Part shown: piece after piece, positions 45,675-56,672 of the stretch
How the letters are laid out: each line of letters begins with the position of its first letter
Numbering within the stretch: position 1 is the first letter of the stretch
Assembly (NCBI RefSeq): GCF_028583425.1
Contig: NC_072794.1
Span: 26,843,232 to 26,907,231 of the forward strand
Source: Eublepharis macularius
Taxonomy: Eukaryota; Chordata; Lepidosauria; Squamata; Eublepharidae
DNA length: 64,000 bases
Direction of reading: 5' to 3'
Notes under the pieces: model-generated
Database searches by the model: none
What the model saw: the letters and a program-made list of their open reading frames with translations, nothing else
Told to the model about the DNA's origin: nothing
Translations under genes and position numbers: made by a program

Positions 45675-48329
45675 CTATAAGGGCAGAGGGAAGGATAAAA
45701 ATAATTGGTTAGCAATTAACATCCATACAGATAACTGTTCTTCAACACACTGTATTCTACTTTCAAGGCCGTTAAGAATATTTCAAGAACTCCATTTTTA
45801 AAGCAAGTTTCTAACCCTCATGCATTTTTAAACGCACCGCTTACAATATTCAGTGAAAACACTTTTCAATTAGAGGGTGGGGGTTCTTGGTTTTGAACAA
45901 TTTTTTTCTCCCGAATTCAAATTGGCTCTTAGGGAAAGTTAGTTACAATGGTAACAGACCCATGTACTAGAATTCCGTTGACACTAATTTCCTATAAAAT
46001 GGAGGGGTGAGGGTTAAACCACAGCCGGGCAAGAGAGTGTGCTGAACCCATCTTCTAATTCCACTTCCTTCCCCCCAGGCACTTGCCACCCAAAGGTGCA
46101 TTCTGAACTTGGCAAGGGAAAAATGAATAGAAAAAATGGGGGAAGGGGGAATGCAGGCAGAAGAAAAGTTCAGCATTGCCCTCTTGTGTTTAACTGCTTT
46201 CCATCTACTTTGTAAGAAATGGGGGGGAGGGGTGTTCCTTTTCTTTCTCTCTCTTATATACAACAGTTCTCTGTCAGGGTTAAGTTAAAGTCCAAAAAAC
46301 GTAACACTGATCTGAGTTGTACTAGAACAGCAATGTTTGGGAAAATTTTGTTGCCGGGTCTTTTTCCTTGGGACAGAATGTGCCTAAATTAAACACAAAC
46401 ATCCTGACTCATCAAAACAGAAAGCTGTTAAACATTCACCAACAACACCCTCCCCACACACATATTTAGGTGAAACCATCAGAGATGCCAGTTCTACACA
46501 CCACTCTCATTTCACTAGTGAAAAACTAAGGCTGAAAGCACTTCATCTCGCCTAAGATTACCCAAGCAGTGTTCCAGTCTCAGTGAAATGTACGCACTGC
46601 CTAAGAATTGTGTTTGAGATGACATTGGAGGATTTGAAAGTATTACCTGTGGCGATTTATCTGTCACGGTGCATTCACAAAGACAAAGGACCACTTGAGG
46701 TTTACGTACCTCCTTAAGTTGTTTTAAATGCCTATATCCTGCCTTACCCTAAAACTGGGATTAAGGCATCTTGAAACCCATAATTAAAAACAGTAAAAAC
46801 ACTGAGTGCTAAAACCACAAAACAATAACACAATCAGTATCAACATTAACTTCAACTTGAATGCCATTAAAAGCACTTGCAAACAAAACAGCTTTGTATT
46901 TCTTTTAAAAGATATGCAGACAATAGGACTTCCTCATCTCCTCTGGTATCCCATTCCACAAGATGGACAATAGGGGGAAAGTGTGAGCTTTGGCAAAGGA
47001 TGAGTGGATGAGTCCTGAGCCAGAGAATGGTGAAAGGAAACAGACCTGAGAAAAAATGATGTGCCAAAGGCCATTTAGTGACTTTATGACAAAGGAGAGA
47101 CTCAGACAGAAGATATCCCAACTCAAAGCTTAGTTTCTTTGCCACAGCATTACATTGGCTCTCCTTATGACTTGGTAGTCTCCAAGCACTCCCCTTTTAA
47201 TATCTCCCATAAACCAGCAGCTGTTTTCTCCTACATAAAAAATGAGGGGACGGTATTGTAATGGGAAACAAACCAACTGGCAGATACAGGAAGGCCTGGT
47301 CTCTATTGAGAACGGGCCCCATGAAAGGATGCTGTGTGTTTCTAAAGACTGTATTTCCTCAGGGCTCTCTGCAGTCTTGTGGGGGCGGGGGGGGGGCTCC
47401 CCACCAGACATCGTGTTAGCAAACAGCAGAAACACCAATTAATATGGTATGCAGTTTTAACTCTGGAAGCACTAGCTCAAATCTTGCTAATGTATCTGGG
47501 GCATCAGCACTTGCCCGAGTTGTGAGGATCATTTAGACGGCCTTCGGTTTCTAGGTACTCTGTTTCAACTGACCACGACTGTCTCCTCCTGATGATACCG
47601 TCCACAACTACACACAACCAGGATGTTAATCCTTACTGGTGTATACATTAGGAGTGTTTAGTTAAGTGAAGGCTTGTACATTCACCTTTCCACTTGTGGC
47701 AAACAAGCATTATACCCAGATGATCAAACAAGGAAGCTTTAAAGAAACAGTGATGTGATGCAATTTACTAAAAGATGGGTGTGCAGAGCGACTTGTTAAA
47801 AATGCTGGATTTCTGTGGGATAGTTGACAAGACTGCAGCAAACAATACCGTAGGCATCACTCCTGTTATCGGAAAATCCTCTCTAGCAAACAAAGCCATA
47901 CGTCAAAACATCTAATAGGGGCTTTGCAGTGGCTGCATTCAAAATATCATGCCAAGAGCACATTAAGCCTGAATGTGCATGAACCCTGGATATTGCCCGG
48001 TTGGCGTGCACACCTCCCACTCCTCACTTATGCAGAGGGCAATGAAGGAATTCTAGTTTGTAGCTCACTCTAGTTACCTGAAACGTATGAATGCCGGTGG
48101 CCTTTAAACAGTTAGTTTCTCCACACATAAGCAGACATTCTGGCAGGAGGGAAGTGGCTCACCGCTTCAGGACAGCAGCAGTGGAGGTCTGTCTGGGCTA
48201 ACTTTCTCCCTCCACTTTCCGCAGATATTTAAATTGGGTGGGGCTAGCTCTTGGCCCTTCTTACCCTGAGGCTCATCATGACCTGTGAAAACCATTTTGC
48301 CAGATCTCTGGATTAGCCAGATTTTTTTT
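45675..48329. other. SOAT1 intron 1, part next to exon 2
   Basis: No gene seen. A degenerate interspersed repeat of unknown family at about 46715-47060 contains ATGCCTATATCCTGCCTTAC and CTGGTATCCCATTCCACAAG. A G run is at about 47380-47395. Confidence 0.4.
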
Positions 48330-48400
48330 TTGCTTTTGTAAGCCACTTTGGATCTTTCTGGGGAGAAAAGTAGCCTAAAAATGTGCAAATAAATAACATT
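48330..48400 (+). repeat. LINE-type 3' tail
   Basis: TTTTGTAAGCCACTTTGGAT, TTTCTGGGGAGAAAAGTAGC and GTGCAAATAAATAACATT. Confidence 0.55.
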
Positions 48401-48551
48401 CTAAGCCTGGATTAAACCCAGTTTATGTGTTTGGGGCGGGGGAGAGCATAAGGTTTGGTTAAAATGAGCAGCAGAATGAGGGTGTTAACTAGGTGGCAGA
48501 ATAGTCTGTATTGTTTTAGAAAACAGATGAGGAATTATATTTTCAAAGCTC

Positions 48552-48640
48552 CTCAACAGGACTGGAGTCCAGTGGCAACTTAGAAACCAACAAGATTTTC
48601 ACAGGGAAAGCAGCTGAGAGACAGAGCTCCCTTCTTCAGA
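48552..48640 (-). repeat. Hammerhead-like / Penelope-tail repeat copy
   Basis: The minus strand gives GTCTGAAGAAGGGAGCTCTG then TCTCTCAGCTGC and later ATCTTGTTGGTTTC, TAAGTTGCCACTGGACTCC. CTGAAGA and the stem (GGGAG with CTCTC, partly wobble) are present; the GAAA block is changed. Confidence 0.55.
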
Positions 48641-49904
48641 CAGCTTCCTGACATTGCTGTAATGATTCCTCTTAAACAGAAAAAAAGCACAGCATCACAA
48701 GAACCAAAAACTTCCTTTTGTTATGCGTAGGGTGTTTTTACAAGGAGGAGCACTGAAAATGCGATTCTTCCCACCTTACAGCCTGAAGTGGTATGACCCA
48801 TTTTACCACCACCTCATTCTGCCACATGAAAAAGCCTAACTCCGGTTCAGCTGCACACCTGGCATTCACAGGTGAACTGGGGTTAGTTTTATGCTAAGAT
48901 TCCTTTCATTGCGCACCATGCAAGATGGGTGAGGAAAGTAGAAACAAGGGGCACATGCAAGCGGAGCAACAAGCCAGGTTCAGGCCAAACACTTCCTCTG
49001 AATGTAGCCCATTTATGAATATTAACTATCTATTTTTAGGGAAAGAATGTTTGACTTTTTATTAAAGGCATACACAAACCCATTTTATAACCTATGTCTG
49101 CTTTTGATTTTATTGGCTTTCTTGCTCTTTAAAGTGTCTTTTACGGTTATCACAAATTATTATATTATTGCATGTGATTAAAGTAGCAATTTAGCTGGTA
49201 TGAATCCTATTACAGCTTTTATATTTTTTTCTATTAGGATTCAATGCATAGCATACCTGCTGCACAGGTCTTGACTGTTTCCTGAAGAACTGCAAACTGC
49301 ATTGGGAATTTTCTTATACTATTGTTGAACTTTCTTGGGCTTTGTCCTTTGTATTTTTATCACCAGTAGGAGCAGCAATACCTGTGTTTACAGTGCAAGC
49401 CTAAGCATAGGATTGCGCTGTCAATCACTGCTTCTAAAATACAATGAATGATACTTTAAAAACACTGAAATAATTGTGTGCTCAATCACTAACCAGACAT
49501 AGCCCACTTCACTGAGATCAGAGCCAAGTCTGCCTGATGACAAGAAGAAGAAAAAAAATCACAGATCATCAACAAGGAACTTGTTTAAATAAGGTTGTGT
49601 TGATCAACTGTGCAAACTTGTTTGAAACAAAAAAAAATACCCCCACACTACCAAAAGGGAAGGAAGGCTGCCTTACACTCAGGAAAATTACCATCCTGAT
49701 CAAGCAAACAGGCCAATCCTTTGACCCCTTTTCATGCTAATCAGTAGCCCCTTTTTCCAGGTTTCCTTCTGGCTACAAGTTAAACAGGTCCTTCCTGCCA
49801 CACCCTAAACTTCTTTCTTTTAGCAGACTTGCTGCAGCTGTTCACCTGCAACCTTTACTCTGTTCTAATCAGTAATCATTCACAGTCTTTCTAGACTCAT
49901 GCAT

Positions 49905-50080
49905 CTGAGGAAGAGAACTGTGATTCTCGAAAGCTTATAGTACAGAAAACTTGGTTAGTCTTAAAGGTGCTACTGGACTCGAAAGCTTATAGTACAGAAA
50001 ACTTGGTTAGTCTTAAAGGTGCTACTGGACTCTTTTCTATTTTGCTACTACAGACTAACACGGCTAACTCCTCTGAGTCT
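49905..50080 (+). repeat. Hammerhead-like repeat with 52-base tandem duplication
   Basis: CTGAGGA (49905-49911), a 5-bp hairpin GAGAA/TTCTC, GAAA (49929-49932), then GCTTATAGTACAGAAAACTT, GGTTAGTCTTAAAGGTGCTA, CTGGACTC. The block 49929-49980 is repeated perfectly at 49981-50032. It ends GCTACTACAGACTAACACGG, as in other copies of this squamate family. The organisation resembles the ends of Penelope-like elements, which carry hammerhead ribozymes. Confidence 0.7.
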
Positions 50081-50317
50081 TTCTAGAGATAGTTTGTAGG
50101 ATGTAAAGGGACATGATCAATTTAGGAGGGAATAATGGGCCATACATACACTCCTCTGCTCATGAGGCCAGCAGGAGGCAATTTTTACTCAACATAGTTA
50201 CAGGCAAGTGGATAACTACAAACACAGAAAAAGTTCTGTTTATTAAACTGACAGGTGTCATACTACCACAGGGATATTTTTACTTATTCTGTAACACACT
50301 TATTCAATAATGGTTAT

Positions 50318-50520
50318 AGCTAATGTGGTTTAGTGGGTGACCTGCCAGACTAGGATCGTTGGAAACCGCACTCTCCACAAAAGCTCACCGGGTAACCTTG
50401 GGCCAGTCACTTTCTGTCAGCCAGTCTTACCTCTCACAAGGTTGTTGCCGTGAAAATAAAATAGAGGCAGGGAGAACAATATTTTAAACTACTTTTCCCC
50501 ACTGGGAAGAGCAGAAATGT
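50318..50520 (+). repeat. tRNA-derived SINE, diverged
   Basis: GCTAATGTGGTTTAGTGGGT (A-box region), ACCTTGGGCCAGTCACTTTC and CTTACCTCTCACAAGGTTGT. The B box is degraded. Confidence 0.6.
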
Positions 50521-50629
50521 AAAAACACATAAAACTAAAAAAAAAAAAAACACCCTCAAATAAGGAAGAGAAAAACTTGATTAAGAATTTTTAGGGTGTG
50601 AAACCAGAGAATTCTAGAGTTTAGTTATT

Positions 50630-50830
50630 TCATTTAGTTCCTGCCTTTCTCCCCAATGGGGACCCAAAGGAGCTTACACTGTTATCTTTTCCTCCATTTT
50701 ATCCTCACAATCAGGTTAGATTGAGAGTGTGTGACTGGCCCAAGATCACACAGCAAGAGAGGAGATTCATGGCACAGTGGGGATTCAAACCTGGGCCTGA
50801 CACTCCAATGAATCACTACACCACACCGGT
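50630..50830 (-). repeat. tRNA-derived SINE, MIR-like (family D)
   Basis: Reversed: TTCTCCCCAATGGGGACCCA, TGGCCCAAGATCACACAGCA, GGGGATTCAAACCTGGGCC and ATGAATCACTACACCACACC. Confidence 0.68.
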
Positions 50831-50892
50831 TATTCTCTTTACTGGAAAGAAGGAATCAAGTAAAAAAGCTTCCTGCCTCCAATTTTGTATTC

Positions 50893-51129
50893 AGAGCCAA
50901 TTTGTTGTGGTGGTTAAGAGCGGCAGGACCGGGTTTGATTCCCCGCTCCTCCACCTGAAGCATCTGGGTGATCTTGGGTCAGTCACAGCTTCTCGGAGCT
51001 CTCTCAGCCCCACCCGCCTCACAGAGTGATTGTTGTGTGGATAATAATAACACACGTTGTAGACCGCTCTGAGTGGGCATTAAGTTGTCCTGAAAGGCGG
51101 TATAGAAATCAAATGCTATTATTATTATT
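50893..51129 (+). repeat. tRNA-derived SINE (family A)
   Basis: GAGCCAATTTGTTGTGGTGG, GGACCGGGTTTGATTCCCC, GATAATAATAACACACGTTG, tail GAAAGGCGGTATAGAAATC and an ATT repeat. Confidence 0.86.
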
Positions 51130-51635
51130 TTACAAAATTTTCTCTTCAACCATGCCTAGAATTTTTTATTCTATTAAAACATGCAGGTGTTCTAGAGGAA
51201 CCACACATGGCTCATACCTAGTTTCCTCTAAGCAATTCTTCTTGGTGGTTAATTCAAAGTAATCAAGCAGCTATAGAATTCCTTATATAGATGAAGCTGC
51301 GTTGTATCTTCAGATTTCTAGGGCATCTAGACTAATATTTTGCCCAGCTGGCTGTACCCTCTCCAGATCACACAGCCATGAGCAAGAACAATGGTCCACC
51401 TGACTTAGCACACTGCCTACTGGCAGTTAGCCACAGATAGGGTTGTCAACTCTGGGTTGGGAAATTCCTGGATATTTTGGGGTGGCATCTGGAGAGGGCG
51501 TGGTTTGGCAAGAGGAGGGCCCTCATCAGGGTATTAATACCACTGAGTCCTCCTTCCAAAGCCGCCATTTTTTCCAGGGGTAACTGATCTGTAGCCTGGA
51601 AATCAGGTGTAATTCTGAGAGATCTCCAGGACTCA

Positions 51636-53564
51636 TCATGGGGTTTTCAAGGTAAGAGATTAGCAGAAGTGGTTTACCATTGCCTTCTTCTGCTTTGCAG
51701 GTAAGAAATAGATTTACAATACTAATTTTAATTGATCGTGAACCAGAAGAATTATGGGCTGAAACCAGAGATATCATTAAGGAAGAATGTACAAAGACTA
51801 TTCCTGTCGCCAAAAGAAAGGAGAAGCTTAAATGGATGACTGAGGAAACTCTTAAAATTACTAAAGACAGACGGGAAGCAAAAGCAAAAGGTGACAGAAA
51901 TAGAGTGAGAATTGTAAATGCAGTTTTTCAGCGATCTTTGTTGTTCTCTTCTATTTCTTTGCACTGGTTATTATAATAGATTTCTTTGTCTCTGTGTGTA
52001 GATCCCTGAAATCAAACCCAAATGCAGTTTTTCAGCGATCTACACACAGAGACAAAGAAATCTATTATAATAACCAGTGCAAAGAAATAGAAGAGAACAA
52101 CAAAGATCACTGAAAAACTGCATTTACTGATCAGGAGAAAATACTAATAGAGCTATTTCAAGCTACAGAAATGGAGTCCATCAAAATATTAACAAGAATC
52201 TGTCAACAAATATGGAAAACAAAACAGTGGCCCACAGACTGGAAATGCTCCATCTACATTCCAATTCCAAAAAAGGGGGATGCCAAAGAATGCAGCAACT
52301 ATCAGACTATTGCGTAAATTTCCCATGCAAGCAAAGTGATGCTCAAGATTCTACAGCAAAGACTCTTACCATATATGGAACAAGAAATGCCAGATGTTCA
52401 AGCTGGATTCAAGAAAGGAAGAGGCACTAAAGATCACATCGCAAATTTACAATGGCTAATGGAACGCACCAGGTAATTTCAGAAGAAAATCAGCCTGTGC
52501 TTTATAGATTATAGCAAAGCCTTTGATTGTGTGGATCGTGAAAAGCTATGGATAGTGTTAAAAGAAATGTGGGTGCCACAACATCTGACTGTTTTGATGC
52601 GCAACCTGTACTTTGAACAAAAGGCTACTGTTAGGACAGAATATGGGGAAACAGAATGGTTTCCTACTGGCAAAGGTGTCAGATAAGGCTGCATATTATC
52701 TTCCTACTTGTTCAACCTCTATACAGAGCATATCGTAAGGAAAGTTGGATTAGATCTAGAAGAAGCTGGAGTAAAAATTGGTGGAAGGAAAATTAACAAT
52801 TTGAGATATGCAGATAACACCATGTTACTGGCAGAAAATAGTGAAGACTTGAAACAACTACTGTTGAAGGTGAAAGGAGAAAGCGCCAAAGCAGGATTAC
52901 ATCTGAACATCAAGAAGAGTGAAGTAATGACTACTGAGGAGTTACACAATTTTAAACTTGACAATGAGGAAATTGAAATTGTCCAAGATTTTCTATTCCT
53001 TGGCTCAATCATCAACCAACAGGGAGACTGCAATAAGGAAATCAGACTTGGATGAGCAGCTGTGAGGGAGCTAGATAAGATCATTGAAGATAAAGACGTC
53101 TCTCTGGGTACTAAGATCAAGATAATCCAAACAATGGTACGAGGTATGGATGTGAAAGTTGGCGGTGAAGAAAGCTGACAGGAAGAAAATTGATTCATTT
53201 GAAATGTGGTGCTGGAGTTCTGCGGATACCACGGACGGCCAAAAAGACAAAAAGGTGGATACTAGATCAAATCAAGCCTGAACTCTCCCTAAAAGCTAAA
53301 ATGACAAAACTGAGGCTATCGTACTTTGGTCACATTATGAGAAGACAAGATTCTCTGGAAAAGTCAATAATGCTAGGAAAAGTAGAAGGCAGTAGGAAAA
53401 GAGGAAGACCTAAAACAAGATGGCTGAACTCAATAAAAGAAGCCACGTCCTCCTGTTTGCAAGATCTGAGCAAATCTGTTAATGATAGGATGTTTTGGAG
53501 GTCTTTCATTCATAGGGTCGCCATAGGTTGGAGTTGACTTGACAGCACATAACACACACACACA
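51636..53564 (+). mobile_element. RTE/BovB LINE, 5'-truncated, inactive
   Basis: Endonuclease-to-RT linker (DREPEELWAETRDIIKEECT), RT with CILPIPKKGDAKE-like segment, QAGFKKGRGTKDHIANLQWL, CFIDYSKAFDCVDREKLW, GCILSSYLFNLYTEHIVR and the catalytic-type LRYADNTMLLAENSEDLKQL (Y-A-D-N where active copies have YADD). The C-terminus reads KLRLSYFGHIMRRQDSLEKS then GSRKRGRPKTRW. The tail is GGGTCGCCATAGGTTGGAGT then TGACTTGACAGCAC and a CA repeat. Target duplication CTCCAGGACTCA at 51624-51635 and 53565-53576. In-frame stops include one near 52315 and one near 53053. It has a striking 89-base inverted duplication at 51916-52125. Confidence 0.92.
51916..52125. repeat. 89-base inverted duplication within BovB
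   Basis: Arms 51916-52004 and 52037-52125 are reverse complements with one mismatch, around a 32-base spacer. The right arm carries the sense LINE codons (THRDKEIYYNNQCKEIEENN). The left arm is an inverted copy of the same codons. The 20-base phrase AATGCAGTTTTTCAGCGATC also occurs as a direct repeat (51917 and 52021). Confidence 0.92.
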
Positions 53565-53597
53565 CTCCAGGACTCACATGGAGGCTGGTAACCCTAA

Positions 53598-55066
53598 CCA
53601 CAGATGCTTATATACATACATCTGCTCATTTATGTGTAAGCTATTTTAGCATCGGTGCTCAAACTGATATCTGCGTTCTTCACATCTTTAACATTTGAAA
53701 AATGCATGCAGAATGTGTATTTGATTTTTAAAGTGACTGTTACACTTTCTGTTCCATATTACCCTCCACAGGGAACACGTTACAGACAACAAGCCACTCA
53801 GTTCTGAAAATCCACCATACTTTAAACTTGCTAAAGTCACCGGACTGTTTCACGTTAAAAAACAAAACAAAACAAAACCAGTTATTTATATCAGATTTAA
53901 ATCACAAATACCCCATTTGTACTTCAGGGGGTCCCTAGACCAGTTTAGAAGCAAATAATGAGAGAATCTCACAATCTTTTTAGTAGGATGGGAGGAGCTG
54001 ATCAGGTAGATAAATAAACTGAAATGTCAATCATTAACACATGTTTATTTTAGAATATCATGATTATGCTTTATGGCATTATAAGGATAAACATGTTTGT
54101 AGTAAGTTCAAGTGTCATTTTACACCAAGTTCCTTTATTTAAAAATCAATCCTTTAAAAAAAAATTGAATCAAGACTTCCCCCCACATTCAGGTCTACTG
54201 ACTCCTTGGGTGAAAATGCCTGCTTTCTTCTTGATGTGTAGCCACTCACTACCTAAAGCCCATCACATCTTTCTCCAAACTTAGCTCTCCTACTGGCTAT
54301 CCTGACACCGAGCACAATGTTTTCCACAGATAAAGCATCCCCGAGTTATGAAACATTTCTTGGGCTTGCTTCTATCACAAGAACCAAAGCCTCACAATCC
54401 TTTTTATACTTGGGTTACAAAACCTTTCTAAAGTTCAGAACAAAGTTTCGTAACCAAAGGCAGCTTTGGTCAACAGTCTTGACCAAGCTGGTTTAGGAAT
54501 TCGTAAGACACTGAAAGCTGTGATAAGAAGGCTGCCTTTTGCAAGATATAAATTTTACACACTTGCATATTAAAAATGTTAATATTCACAAAAAACACTC
54601 AGAAACAGAAAAGTTTCTATATGGGAAAAACAAAACAAAAAGCTGCCATTTGAACATGACTGCCCTATTGCAATCTGTGTGTTTTCCAATATAACACATC
54701 TGTATGCCTAATAGGTATCTGCTATCCTACAAAAAAGGTTCCTCCTTATCACAATCTGTTTTTTCCTCCCTGACATTTCTGCCAGCATCCAAATTGCATA
54801 AGAAGCTCAAAGGAGGCACTCAGAAAAGCAAGGGAGCAGAAAGAGTTAACAATTAACAGGTGCCATGTGATCAAACCACTAACAGAACTGAGGTGGTTTA
54901 ATTTGGGAACAAGACAGAAATTTGCTTTCTGTGCCACTGGGACCTTCAATGCCGTCCATAGAGATAGATCATGAAAAATGGGATTTGCATCAGAAAGAAC
55001 CTCGAAATAGGGAAGGGAAAGAAGGCAGGAAGCATCTAGGAGAAGCAAAAGTCACCAGGAGGCTTG
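53598..55066. other. SOAT1 intron 1, unassigned part
   Basis: AT-rich sequence between the BovB and the fold-back at 55067. No repeat or gene is recognised. Confidence 0.45.
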
Positions 55067-55200
55067 AAGAGCAAGATTCGGGTCCAGCAGCACCTTAAAC
55101 ATCAACTAGATTCTCAGGGTATGAGTTTTACCTTTTAGCTCAAAGTGAGCTTTTAATACCCTGAAAATCTGGCTGGTCTTTGGACCCAAATCGTGCTCTT
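55067..55200. repeat. Inverted dimer of the Penelope-tail repeat
   Basis: Arm 55067-55122 (AAGAGCAAGATTCGGGTCCA, GCAGCACCTTAAACATCAAC, CAGGGTAT) faces an inverted arm 55155-55200 (ATACCCTGAAAATCTGGCTG, GTCTTTGGACCCAAATCG, TGCTCTT). The short centre holds GAGTTTTACC and GCTCAAAGTGAGCTTTT. Confidence 0.65.
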
Positions 55201-55539
55201 TGGCTACCGGAAGGCTCGAAGAATCACTTTCCCATCCTTTTTTCCTAAGGAAACAAACTGATTTTTAAAAAGCAGGTGGCGAAACGTATCAGCTTTTTTG
55301 TTCCTCCAGTTCTCAAAGGACAATAGGCAAAACTCTCCTACTCCAGCCAACCCCCCCCCCCCGCCACCTGTTTGTCTCTGCCCATTTATTTTGAATCCGT
55401 TTCATGGTGCAATAGTCCAACTTGCCCGATTGCTCCCTCCCTGCGGAGTAAGTACATTCCTTCTCTCTCCCGCTTCCACCCCCTCCCCGAGCTTCTTAGG
55501 GACTCGGACCTGCGTCGTTTGTTGGTTGGTTGGTTTTAA

Positions 55540-56520
55540 GCACACGGCTTTATAAAGCAACTTCTATTCTGGCGCACAAGAGTTCCGATCCGGGAAACCG
55601 CAAGCCAGCGTCATTTCTCCCGCCCCGCTTCTCCATCTCCGCTCTTTCCTCACCTCCTACGCCTCTAAAGGTCAGGATCTGCCCGCCCCGGTTCCGGGGG
55701 TTCAGAAAGCCCAGCTGGAGCCCCAGCGGTTTCCACGCAAGACAAAAGGGGAAATGACCACCCCGGCCCAGCACGCCCAGGCTAGGAGGAGCAGCCGGCA
55801 AAACGCGGTGGAGACGCCGGCTCAGCCTTGCGCCTTTTCCCTGGCGCAAAGCAGAAGATGCGCCCAGGAACGCCGCGAGGCTTACTCGCGAGCAGGCGCG
55901 CAGGATCGGGCCGCCGGCGCCCCTTCTGCCGCCCCCCAACTCCTCGCCCTCCCCGCCCCCGAGGTCCACGCGGGCTCAGCCCCTCCGCACAAGGGACGAA
56001 GGGGGCTGCGCTCCCTGCGTTCCTCCCCGCCGCCGCCCGGGCATCTTTTCCGGGGAGTCCAAGCTCGCTGCCCCACGCCCAGGCTCACCTTCAGCCCCAG
56101 CGCGCTCGACTCCTCGTCCGCGCTTCTTGCCCGCAGGATGCAAACCGGAACGCGCCACCGTGTGACTCTCCTCCGCCTTCGTCACTGTGGCGGGGAGGGG
56201 GGAGAGGAGGCACCTCCATAGGCGGCCGAGGGAGAAGCGGCTGGCCATTGGCTACCGGCGCTCGGAGCGGCCGGCGCCGAGCGGCTGCCTCCTCCCCTCC
56301 CTCTGGCGGCGGGCGAGGAAGGAACCAGGGGGCTGGGGAGCGCGTGGGGAGCCGCCGGCCCGGGAGGGCGCCAGCCAAGCGCCTGTCGGAGCGGAGGAGG
56401 CCTGAGTAGCGCGGGGGAGGCAGGGAAGCAAAGACGCTTAAAGGACTTGCCGCCCGCCCCCCGCAAGGAGCCCTGGCCCAGCGCCTCCTGTGCGGACCGT
56501 TCGCCCTTGGCCACGTGGCT
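55540..56520. promoter_or_regulatory. CpG island, SOAT1 promoter
   Basis: About 1 kb that is rich in G, C and CpG, in sharp contrast to the AT-rich flanks. It contains runs of GC boxes, a minus-strand CCAAT box (56247-56251) and the presumed exon 1 donor. The long open frames here on both strands come from base composition, not from genes. In mammals ABL2 lies head to head with SOAT1; if that order holds, ABL2 would lie beyond the right edge on the plus strand. No ABL2 coding sequence is visible in the window. Confidence 0.75.
56089..56190 (-). other. SOAT1: SOAT1 exon 1, non-coding (5' UTR), upper end approximate
   Basis: Reading the minus strand, CTGAAG is followed by GTGAGCCTGG at 56088, a strong donor within the CpG island. 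Human SOAT1 also starts with a non-coding exon, and exon 2 here begins with 16 bases of 5' UTR after a clear acceptor. A CCAAT box on the minus strand at 56247-56251 would place transcription start near 56160-56190. The donor is seen; the exon identity and its upper limit are inferred. Confidence 0.5.
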
Positions 56521-56672
56521 CGAAAGAATTCTTGGTATTTTTTTTCCACGTGGAAGATTTGGGGGGATTCACTGCCAGTGGACCTAGTGACTTCCACGAG
56601 TGCAGAGGGCTTTAAATAGGGTTGGGTTCAGGAAGGAGAGGCCCACCGATGGCTGCTACAGCCTCCCTATAC

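Larger units (their letters stand above)
51438..53597 (-). repeat. Inverted-end repeat split by the BovB insertion
   Basis: Left half 51438-51635 (TAGGGTTGTCAACTCTGGGT ... GAGATCTCCAGGACTCA) and right half 53565-53597 (CTCCAGGACTCACATGGAGG, CTGGTAACCCTAACC). The two halves together form one AGGGTTGCCAAC-family copy; the BovB lies between duplicated CTCCAGGACTCA. Confidence 0.75.

Noticed and set aside
55754-56597. Several open frames of 110-193 residues in the CpG island
   Set aside because: All six frames stay open because stop codons are rare in GC-rich DNA. No homology, and the region is the SOAT1 promoter and first exon.
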